Source of the DNA: Bacteroidota bacterium
GTDB lineage: Bacteria > Bacteroidota > Bacteroidia > Flavobacteriales_D > Crocinitomicaceae
Direction of reading: 5' to 3'
Assembly: GCA_018825925.1 (NCBI GenBank)
Contig: JAHKAT010000025.1
Location: 1 to 15,856 of the forward strand
Length of the DNA stretch: 15,856 nt
The position numbers and the translations under genes are program-made. Positions within the stretch are counted from its first letter, which is position 1. Every line of letters starts with the position of its first letter. Under the pieces are notes generated by a model, which was given only the letters and a program-made list of their open reading frames with translations, did no database searches and was not told where the DNA came from. Shown in pieces: positions 6,923-12,919 of the stretch.

Positions 6923-7972
6923 TTAGCGAGCTAACAAGACCTCTTGCATTGCCTTTTTAATGATTTCCAAAGGAACTTTTACGGACCAATTCACGAGCTT
7001 TAATGTTTCTAAAAGAACAAATTCAGGTTCAGAACTCGAGTTTTTCTTGTCATTTTTCATCAACTCTATCATTTGTTCGATGGAGCTTGAGTCAAAAGTT
7101 CTCCATTCAAAAATTTTAGATAAAGAGTCAGATAAAAATTGATATTCATCATTATTAAGTTTGCCCATTTGTTTCGATATATTTGCCTCAATGAGCAATC
7201 CATGAGCAACTGCCAAACCGTGGTCTATTGGATATAAACTCAAGCAATGACCTTCAATTGCGTGAGCAACCGTGTGGCCAAGATTAAGTAGTTTCCTTTT
7301 ACCTTTTTCGAAAGGATCGGAATCTACTATTTCTTTCTTCGATCGAATAGATTTTTCAATCATTCCTGTGTCCAAATTTGCTAAATCTGTATGATTCAAT
7401 AATTCAGTGAAGTAATTAAGATCACCTTCGATAAGGGCATGTTTCAGCATTTCTGCCAAACCATTTTGCAGTTCTTTAGAGGGTAAGGTTTGAAGAAACT
7501 GAGGGTCAATAAAAATATGTGCAGGTTCACGAAAAATTCCCAATTGATTTTTAAAAGGCCCTAAATCCACCCCGGTTTTGCCACCAACAGAAGCATCAAC
7601 CATACTCAATAAAGTTGTGGGAATCAGAATGCAAGTCATTCCTCTTTTGTACAATCCAGCGATTAATCCCCCCATATCGCAGAGCACTCCGCCACCCAAA
7701 ACAACCAAAACATCATTTCGGGAAAACTGACATTCAGTGAGTGTTTCCCACACGGGCAAACAGTAATCAAGAGTTTTATTTTCTTCACCAGAAGGCAATT
7801 CGACGATTTCAATACCGCTTAACCCATCTAGATAATTAGTGAGGACAGGAAAACACAATTCATGCGTATTTTCGTCCACTAGAAGTAAAACTTTTCGATC
7901 TTTAATTGCGGTAGAAAATTGGGTAGTAAACTCTTGCGAATTGAACTGACCAAAATGAAGATTTGTCACCAT
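6923..7972 (-). CDS. aroB: 3-dehydroquinate synthase AroB
   Basis: AroB converts DAHP to 3-dehydroquinate, the second step of the shikimate pathway to aromatic amino acids, with NAD and a divalent metal. The 349-residue length is normal. The glycine-rich NAD-binding segment is VLGGGVLCDMGGLIAGLYKR (91-110), followed by PTTLLSMVDASVGGKTGVD (118-136). The three metal ligands are visible: Glu174 in NGLAEMLKH, His233 in LGHTVAHA, and His251 in DHGLAVAHG. MKNDKKN near residue 309 matches the substrate-binding lysine region. It is a single gene, divergent from the proline dehydrogenase run, with its own -7 box, so no shikimate operon is present here. Confidence 0.97.
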   Translation of the reverse strand: MVTNLHFGQFNSQEFTTQFSTAIKDRKVLLLVDENTHELCFPVLTNYLDGLSGIEIVELPSGEENKTLDYCLPVWETLTECQFSRNDVLVVLGGGVLCDMGGLIAGLYKRGMTCILIPTTLLSMVDASVGGKTGVDLGPFKNQLGIFREPAHIFIDPQFLQTLPSKELQNGLAEMLKHALIEGDLNYFTELLNHTDLANLDTGMIEKSIRSKKEIVDSDPFEKGKRKLLNLGHTVAHAIEGHCLSLYPIDHGLAVAHGLLIEANISKQMGKLNNDEYQFLSDSLSKIFEWRTFDSSSIEQMIELMKNDKKNSSSEPEFVLLETLKLVNWSVKVPLEIIKKAMQEVLLAR

Positions 7973-8001
7973 TGAAATAAGAATCTTATATTATCGTTCG
8001 A

Positions 8002-8009
8002 CAAAGTTA
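8002..8009 (-). promoter_or_regulatory. -7 promoter box of aroB
   Basis: Read on the minus strand, 8009-8002 is TAACTTTG, an exact TAnnTTTG match, 29 bases before the aroB ATG. It lies in the 90-base divergent region shared with the proline dehydrogenase promoter. Confidence 0.55.
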
Positions 8010-8050
8010 ACATTCCATTAAATTGAAGACTAAAATGAATAAAAACGGAT

Positions 8051-8058
8051 TAATTTTG
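8051..8058 (+). promoter_or_regulatory. -7 promoter box of the proline dehydrogenase run
   Basis: TAATTTTG matches TAnnTTTG exactly and is followed by four bases (CAGG) and the ATG at 8063, the same spacing as at the MFS gene. The predicted transcript is leaderless or nearly so. A TTG lies 25 bases upstream of the box, somewhat too far for a standard -33 element. Confidence 0.58.
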
Positions 8059-8062
8059 CAGG

Positions 8063-9238
8063 ATGAAATCGTTTGAAAATACAGAAATAGCATTTGCAAG
8101 TAAAAGCGACAGAGACCTTAACCGAGCTTATTGGCTATTTCGGATTATAGGTAATCCAGCAATGGTAAAAATAGGTAAGCCTTTAACTAATTTTGCTTTG
8201 GCACTTCGTTTACCGATTAAAGGGATAATAAAAAAGACCATTTTCAAACAATTCTGCGGAGGTGAAACGATTGAAGAATGTAGACCGAGAATGATGGATT
8301 TGGCAGCTTCTCAAATAGGAACAATTCTAGATTATTCAGTAGAAGGTAAAACTGAAGAATCGGATTTTGACCATACTGTAGATGAAATCATAGCAACCTT
8401 AGAAGAATCTATGCGAACAGAGAATATTCCATTCGCAGTTTTCAAAGTAACAGGAATAACTCGATTTGGATTGTTGGAAAAAATGAATTCAAGCAGTTCC
8501 GTTTTAAATGAAAAAGAAGAGTTGGAGAAAGCTCACTTACTGCAACGAGTAGAAAGAATTTGCCAAAAAGCATTCGACGTTCAAACCCCCATTTTTATCG
8601 ATGCGGAAGAAAGTTGGATTCAAGATGCAATAGATCTTATTGCCTACCAAATGATGAGAAAATTCAACCAAGAAAAGGCGATTGTTTTCAATACTATACA
8701 AATGTATCGTCATGATAGATTGCATCATTTGAAAGCAGAAATTAATGTTTCTAAACAAAACAACTATTTTCTAGGAATAAAGCTTGTTCGAGGGGCTTAC
8801 ATGGAAAAAGAGCGCAAAAGAGCTGAAGAAAAAGGATATCCATCTCCGATACAATCAAACAAGCAAGCTACCGATCAAGATTTCAATGAAGCATTGAAAC
8901 TATTGGTTCATGAAATCGAAACTGTTGCGTTTTGTGCAGGCACACACAATGAAGAAAGTAATTTACTTTTAACACAGCTTTTAAGCGAAAAAAACATAGA
9001 AGTCAATCACCCACATGTGTATTTTGCTCAATTACTTGGGATGTCCGATCATATTTCGTTTAATTTAACCCATCATGGTTTCAATGTTGCGAAATATGTT
9101 CCTTATGGTCCTATCAATGAGGTAATGCCATATCTTTTAAGAAGAGCCGACGAAAACACTTCTGTGGCAGGTCAAACTAGCCGCGAATTATCTTTGATAC
9201 TTAAAGAAAGATCAAGAAGAACCACTTTAAAGAACTGA
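8063..9238 (+). CDS. Proline dehydrogenase (monofunctional PRODH)
   Basis: A flavoenzyme that oxidises L-proline to pyrroline-5-carboxylate and passes electrons to the respiratory chain, usually as a peripheral membrane protein. The 391-residue protein carries the C-terminal hallmarks of the PutA-type PRODH barrel: KLVRGAYMEKER at 240-251, YVPYGP at 345-350 and the substrate-binding helix RRADENTS at 360-367. FAVFKVTG at 124-131 and FIDAEES at 178-184 are further barrel-strand blocks. There is no fused aldehyde dehydrogenase domain, so the second step must be done by a separate enzyme not in the window. Its stop overlaps the next start by one base (TGATG). Monofunctional PRODH of this length is normal for Bacteroidota. 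Confidence 0.95.
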   Translation: MKSFENTEIAFASKSDRDLNRAYWLFRIIGNPAMVKIGKPLTNFALALRLPIKGIIKKTIFKQFCGGETIEECRPRMMDLAASQIGTILDYSVEGKTEESDFDHTVDEIIATLEESMRTENIPFAVFKVTGITRFGLLEKMNSSSSVLNEKEELEKAHLLQRVERICQKAFDVQTPIFIDAEESWIQDAIDLIAYQMMRKFNQEKAIVFNTIQMYRHDRLHHLKAEINVSKQNNYFLGIKLVRGAYMEKERKRAEEKGYPSPIQSNKQATDQDFNEALKLLVHEIETVAFCAGTHNEESNLLLTQLLSEKNIEVNHPHVYFAQLLGMSDHISFNLTHHGFNVAKYVPYGPINEVMPYLLRRADENTSVAGQTSRELSLILKERSRRTTLKN

Positions 9239-10149
9239 TGAAAAGAAAATCAACCGGCCTAATTGGGTTACTAATCGTATTAATTTGCTGGCAATCTTAT
9301 GTTTGGTATACGATCAGTTTTGGTGTTCCAACACGGAGTGAATTTATTTCTTTTGGAGCTCCATTTGCGTCCGAAATTTATAGCGGGCAATTTTGGGGAG
9401 TCGTAACGAATTCTTTTCTACATGTGAATATTTTTCATTTTTTGATCAACCTTCTCATGCTATTGCTCTTTGCACGACGAGTTGAAAGGTCATACGGTCT
9501 GTTGTATTTTATGTTTTTCGGCTTCGCTTCATCCTTAATTACCTCTTCGGTTCAACTAGCTATGTCTGGTGATGCTGGCATAGGAATGTCTGGAGTAAGT
9601 GTTGCCTTTTTGTACTTTATGTTGGGTGATAAAAACTCTTATTGGAAATGGAAGCTGTTCAAACCCTTTGCTTTAGTATTAGGAATATTCATTTTGCTTT
9701 TTGCACTTATCAATTTAAAAACTCAGTGGATTTTATTAGGGTTTAGTTCTATCATATCAGGAATCATTTTCGGCTATATTGTTGGGCTATTACAAGGGAA
9801 TAATAAAATACAGCTTTCTTTTGTCTCATTAGTATTAGGAGTTTGTCTTTTATCTCTTTTTTACAATCCCTTTTCATCAGAATGGAATACGGTTAAAGGG
9901 TATGATTCATTTAAGATTGGTCAGTTAAAAACTGCTCGAAAATATTATAATCAGGCGGTTATTTTAAGTGAAAAAAATGTCGTTGCGAAAAAAAATCTTA
10001 ATCTGATTATCATTGATAGTCTATCCTCTGTGGCATTCAAACAACATTCAATCAAGAACTATGATGAAGCCCGAAAAGCCTACAATAAAATTTTAGGATT
10101 GGATTCAAATTATGTTTGGGCAAAGGAGAACATCAAAAGATTACCGTAA
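9238..10149 (+). CDS. Rhomboid-fold membrane protein with C-terminal TPR-like repeats, likely pseudoprotease
   Basis: A 303-residue protein whose N-terminal about 210 residues form a rhomboid membrane fold. The first-half landmarks are present: H62-x4-H67-x3-N71 in FLHVNIFHFLIN, followed by the ARRVERSYG stretch, and the GxSG nucleophile Ser118 in GIGMSGVSVAF. The second-half landmark is not: where active rhomboids have the His of the AHxxGxxxG motif, this protein reads SSIISGIIFG (170-179), with Ile172 at the His position. It therefore should lack the Ser-His dyad. After the last helix (to about 209), residues about 220-300 show two TPR-like helical pairs (FKIGQLKTARKYYNQAV and NYDEARKAYNKILGLD). 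It may bind or retain membrane proteins rather than cut them. It begins inside the proline dehydrogenase stop codon (TGATG). Confidence 0.82.
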   Translation: MKRKSTGLIGLLIVLICWQSYVWYTISFGVPTRSEFISFGAPFASEIYSGQFWGVVTNSFLHVNIFHFLINLLMLLLFARRVERSYGLLYFMFFGFASSLITSSVQLAMSGDAGIGMSGVSVAFLYFMLGDKNSYWKWKLFKPFALVLGIFILLFALINLKTQWILLGFSSIISGIIFGYIVGLLQGNNKIQLSFVSLVLGVCLLSLFYNPFSSEWNTVKGYDSFKIGQLKTARKYYNQAVILSEKNVVAKKNLNLIIIDSLSSVAFKQHSIKNYDEARKAYNKILGLDSNYVWAKENIKRLP

Positions 10150-10187
10150 AAATAATTATGCAAACATAATCATTTCGTATTTTTACG
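10145..10187. promoter_or_regulatory. Long inverted repeat between rhomboid stop and hydrolase start
   Basis: CGTAAAAATA (10145-10154) pairs perfectly with TATTTTTACG (10178-10187), and inside it ATTATG (10155-10160) pairs with CATAAT (10165-10170) around a CAAA loop; CATTTCG (10171-10177) is an unpaired bulge. The 16-bp stem begins in the rhomboid stop codon and ends one base before the hydrolase ATG. The right arm also contains the -7-like box TATTTTTA (10178-10185). It could act as an operator, an attenuator or a structure masking the start; without a T run it is not a standard terminator. Confidence 0.6.
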
Positions 10188-10188
10188 T

Positions 10189-11001
10189 ATGTCATTCAAA
10201 ACCGTACAAAACCAGGAACTGAAATTAGCGTATGAAAAATACGGCAATGGATCAACTGTTATTTTGGCCTTGCATGGGCATAGTAAAAGTGCGGAAGATT
10301 TTAAATTTTTAGAAAATAAAGAAAGAACCATCGTTTCTATTCATTTATTTCACCACAATCATTCATTTTTCCCAAATGAAAGAGTTTTATCCAATCCTTT
10401 AAAAGAATCAGAATGGGCTGAATTAATCCAAGAGTTGATCGTTCAAGAAAATCTAGACCAATTTCACATCATTGGTTTTTCACAAGGCGGTCGCTTTGCT
10501 TTAAAAACCTTCGAAACATTTTCTGATCGAGTATTAAGTTTAACCTTACTTTCGCCCGATGGAATTCACTTAAAAGGCTTTTATGATCGAGCTAGTCAAA
10601 TGAAGATCAATTCCCACTTGATGTGCTTCTTTGAAAAATTCCCTTGGCTTTTTTATTATACAATAAAAATAATTCAAAAATCAGGTTTGGTTTCGGCAAC
10701 TATATTAGATTTGGCAAAAGGCTTTTCTTCGTCAAAATCACAAATGTTAAGAGCGTCAAAATCTTGGCAAAACTTCCGAAAAATCAGGACCATACCATTG
10801 GAATTTGGTCGCAAATTACAGGATCAAAAGATTGAATTTCGATTAATAATGGGAAAATATGATGGAATTTTTCCTCCAAAGGTGGCACATCAATTTCTTA
10901 AGCAAGCCCAATTGGAAATAGCACCCATTGTTATAGATTGCGGTCACGATTTTTTTAAGCCAAATGCTAAAGATATGTTCATCTCTCATTTGCCTTTCTA
11001 A
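10189..11001 (+). CDS. Alpha/beta-hydrolase fold protein
   Basis: A 270-residue cytoplasmic protein with no signal peptide. All three catalytic elements of the alpha/beta-hydrolase fold are visible: the nucleophile elbow GFSQGG with Ser98, the acid Asp225 in GKYDGIFPP, and His253 in DCGHDFF. LALHGHS at 27-33 is the oxyanion-hole segment. A long helical cap (about 125-205) covers the active site. These mark an esterase, lipase or C-C bond hydrolase of the large generic family; the substrate cannot be told. It lies 39 bases downstream of the rhomboid gene, separated by the inverted repeat, and 30 bases upstream of the phosphoribosyltransferase gene. Confidence 0.9.
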   Translation: MSFKTVQNQELKLAYEKYGNGSTVILALHGHSKSAEDFKFLENKERTIVSIHLFHHNHSFFPNERVLSNPLKESEWAELIQELIVQENLDQFHIIGFSQGGRFALKTFETFSDRVLSLTLLSPDGIHLKGFYDRASQMKINSHLMCFFEKFPWLFYYTIKIIQKSGLVSATILDLAKGFSSSKSQMLRASKSWQNFRKIRTIPLEFGRKLQDQKIEFRLIMGKYDGIFPPKVAHQFLKQAQLEIAPIVIDCGHDFFKPNAKDMFISHLPF

Positions 11002-11009
11002 ACAATCTC

Positions 11010-11017
11010 TATCTTTA
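11010..11017 (+). promoter_or_regulatory. -7-like box before the phosphoribosyltransferase gene
   Basis: TATCTTTA matches TAnnTTTG in all but the last base and lies 14 bases before the ATG at 11032, in the 30-base gap after the hydrolase gene. It could give the phosphoribosyltransferase-murQ pair its own transcript. Confidence 0.35.
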
Positions 11018-11031
11018 CAAAAAACAAAGCT

Positions 11032-11526
11032 ATGCAGCGAATTTTAACAAATGTGGAAATTCAACAAAAATTGGTCCGCTTGGCCCACCAAATGATTGAA
11101 ATCACTTGGGATCAAAAGGAGATCTATGTTGGTGGTATAATTGGAAATGGTTTTGAGATGGCCACTGAAATTTGCACTATTATTGAATCAAACTCAGACA
11201 CTAAAGTTCATTGTTTTGAAATAAAAATCAACAAAGAACATCCTTGGGACGAAGATGTGATCTTATCTATACCTCAAGAAAAACTTAAAAACGCTGTGAT
11301 TTTCATCGTCGATGACGTTTTAAATTCTGGTAAAACGATGCAATATGCCTTGGTGAAGTTTTTGCAACATCCAACAAAATCTATAAAAACAGTTGCGATG
11401 GTAGATCGAAAGCATAGACGATACCCAATTAAAGCCGACTTTGTTGGTCTAAGTTTGAGCACTACTCTTTCCGACCGTGTTGAAATTTTTAAAGAAGAAT
11501 CAAATTACGAAGCATTTTTAGTTTAA
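11032..11526 (+). CDS. PyrR-like phosphoribosyltransferase
   Basis: A 164-residue protein of the type I phosphoribosyltransferase fold. The PRPP-binding signature is VIFIVDDVLNSGKTMQYAL (89-107), with the two acidic residues Asp94 and Asp95 before the flexible SGKT loop. The downstream segment VDRKHRRYPIKADFVG (124-139) resembles the PyrR family (uracil phosphoribosyltransferase and pyrimidine-operon attenuator), although no pyrimidine gene is nearby and RNA binding cannot be judged. A plain uracil or other base phosphoribosyltransferase is the alternative. The gene is separated by a single base from murQ, so the two are almost surely translated from one mRNA. Confidence 0.88.
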   Translation: MQRILTNVEIQQKLVRLAHQMIEITWDQKEIYVGGIIGNGFEMATEICTIIESNSDTKVHCFEIKINKEHPWDEDVILSIPQEKLKNAVIFIVDDVLNSGKTMQYALVKFLQHPTKSIKTVAMVDRKHRRYPIKADFVGLSLSTTLSDRVEIFKEESNYEAFLV

Positions 11527-11527
11527 T

Positions 11528-12337
11528 ATGAATCGAATAACAGAAACAGACTCCAACTATTCCGATTTAGAAAAAATGTCTGTCAGTGAACTATTGACAA
11601 ATATCAACCGAGAAGACCAAACAGTTGCTATTGCCGTCTCCCTATGCATTCCTCAAATTGAAGCCTTTGTAAAAGTTGCTGTTGAGAAAATGAAAAAGGA
11701 TGGTCGCCTTTTTTATCTAGGTGCAGGAACTAGTGGTCGTTTAGGCATAGTAGATGCCTCAGAATGCCCCCCCACTTTTGGCGTAGAGCAAGGTAAGGTG
11801 GTAGGTATAATTGCTGGAGGCGACAAAGCAATTCGAAAAGCGGTTGAGTTTGCCGAAGATGATTTGAGCCAAGGCTGGAATGATTTACAAGAATATAAAA
11901 TAACCTCATCCGACTTAGTAATAGGTATTGCCGCAAGTGGCACAACACCATATGTACTTGGAGCATTAAAAAAGTGTCGAGATCACGGAATTATTACTGC
12001 TGGAATCACTTGTAATCCTGATAGTCCGTTGGGTATTGACCCAGACTTTCCAATCACACCGTTAGTGGGTCCAGAGTTTGTTACCGGGTCAACAAGAATG
12101 AAATCTGGGACAGCACAAAAATTAGTTTTAAACATGATAAGCACAGCCATTATGATTCAATTGGGTCATGTAAAAGGCAATAAAATGGTTGACATGCAAC
12201 TGAGTAATGAAAAATTAGTGGACCGTGGAGCAAGAATGATTCAAAAAGAAACGAACTGCGACTATGACGTTGCATTGCATTTATTGAAAGAACATGGATC
12301 AGTTCGCAATGCTGTAGATAATTATAACGGAGAATAA
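11528..12337 (+). CDS. murQ: N-acetylmuramic acid 6-phosphate etherase MurQ
   Basis: MurQ removes the lactyl ether from N-acetylmuramic acid 6-phosphate to give N-acetylglucosamine 6-phosphate and D-lactate, a step in recycling of peptidoglycan sugars. The 269-residue protein has a SIS sugar-phosphate fold with the etherase signature GAGTSGRLGIVDASECPPTF (65-84), where Glu79 aligns with the catalytic Glu of the family; AEDD at 109-112 supplies the second conserved acidic residue (Glu110). The second phosphate-binding segment is AASGTTPY (135-142), and GSTRMKSGTAQKL at 187-199 is also typical. It is somewhat shorter than the E. coli enzyme of about 298 residues, as in other Bacteroidota. It starts one base after the phosphoribosyltransferase stop and is the last gene before the repeat array. 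Confidence 0.96.
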   Translation: MNRITETDSNYSDLEKMSVSELLTNINREDQTVAIAVSLCIPQIEAFVKVAVEKMKKDGRLFYLGAGTSGRLGIVDASECPPTFGVEQGKVVGIIAGGDKAIRKAVEFAEDDLSQGWNDLQEYKITSSDLVIGIAASGTTPYVLGALKKCRDHGIITAGITCNPDSPLGIDPDFPITPLVGPEFVTGSTRMKSGTAQKLVLNMISTAIMIQLGHVKGNKMVDMQLSNEKLVDRGARMIQKETNCDYDVALHLLKEHGSVRNAVDNYNGE

Positions 12338-12409
12338 AAGGTAGCTTGGTGGTTTGCTTTTTGATTGGATGGTTGTAGACTGATAATATTCATTCGTCGA
12401 GCTTAGGTC
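12338..12409. other. Intergenic spacer after murQ, no feature seen
   Basis: These 72 bases hold no credible reading frame and no strong terminator. AAAAG and CTTTTT flank a 16-base loop at about 12337-12362, too weak to call. It is part of the 582-base gene-free stretch that continues as the repeat array. Confidence 0.5.
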
Positions 12410-12503
12410 TATCCGCTTGTTTACACCCAACAAAAAATAAATGTCTTAAAGAGTTTACTTGAGTTGAGTAAAGTATAAATTGAATCGAAATCTCAAAACT
12501 ATA
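12410..12503. repeat. Decayed left-end unit of the 90-base repeat array
   Basis: TATCCGCTTGTTTACACCC at 12410-12428 matches the right-arm sequence of the array (TATCCGCTTGTGTACACC) with one change, and the next TATCCGC is 94 bases on, close to the array period. Between them the expected left arm is no longer recognisable: GAGTAAAGT at about 12466 resembles AGTGTAAAGTT only weakly, and GCGGATA is missing. This reads as an old copy that has drifted. Confidence 0.65.
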
Positions 12504-12915
12504 TATCCGCGTTTGTACCTCATTAAAAATTTATAGTGTAAAGTTGCGGATAGGTATAGGACTAAAATCTACATATCCGCTTGTGTACACCTAATCTAAA
12601 ATTTAACCTAAACCAGAATTTATAGTGTAATGTTGCGGATAGGTATAAAACTAAAAACCATATATCCGCTTGTGTACACCTAATCAAAAATTTTACCTAA
12701 ACCAGAAATTTATAGTGTAAAGTTGCGGATAGGTATAAAACTAAAAACTACATATCCGCTTGTGTACACCAACTCCAAAATTTAACCTAAACCAGAAAAT
12801 TATAGTGTAATGTTGCGGATAGTTATAAAACTAAAAACTACATATCCGCTTGTGTACACCTAATCTAAAATTTAACCTTCAACCAGAAATTTATAGTGTA
12901 AAGTTGCGGATAGGT
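12504..12915. repeat. Tandem array of ~90-base palindromic units (novel repeat)
   Basis: Left arms GCGGATA occur at 12546, 12635, 12725, 12815 and 12906 (spacing 89, 90, 90, 91), and right arms TATCCGC at 12504, 12574, 12663, 12753 and 12843 (spacing 70, 89, 90, 90). Each left arm except the last pairs with the next right arm to give four hairpins (12546-12580, 12635-12669, 12725-12759, 12815-12849), all with a 7-bp perfect stem and a 21-base A-rich loop. Flanking bases add an outer stem, GTGTA with TACAC, separated from the inner one by a short unpaired stretch. Linkers of 54-56 bases are also conserved, with blocks such as AACCTAAACCAGAAA and TTATAGTGTAA; the first unit lacks about 20 bases of the linker. 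All frames contain stops. The array lies between convergent gene ends and stops a few bases short of the next stop codon. Confidence 0.92.
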
Positions 12916-12919
12916 TGTA

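Noticed and set aside
6911..6929. Terminator between the regulator and aroB
   Set aside because: The inverted repeat TAAAAT/ATTTTA has a one-base loop, imperfect ends and no following T run.
12338..12365. Rho-independent terminator directly after murQ
   Set aside because: AAAAG and CTTTTT flank a 16-base loop, too long and too weak a stem.
12410..12915. CRISPR array
   Set aside because: Units repeat with a period of about 90 bases but the stretches between palindromes are conserved as well, so there are no unique spacers, and no cas gene is nearby.
12410..12915. Integron attC sites or plasmid iterons
   Set aside because: The arms GCGGATA/TATCCGC do not contain the attC R'/R'' core pattern, there is no integrase, and no replication gene flanks the array.
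12504..12915. Repeat-containing coding gene (90 bases would be 30 codons)
   Set aside because: Unit lengths of 89, 90 and 91 break any frame, and TAA or TAG codons recur in every unit.
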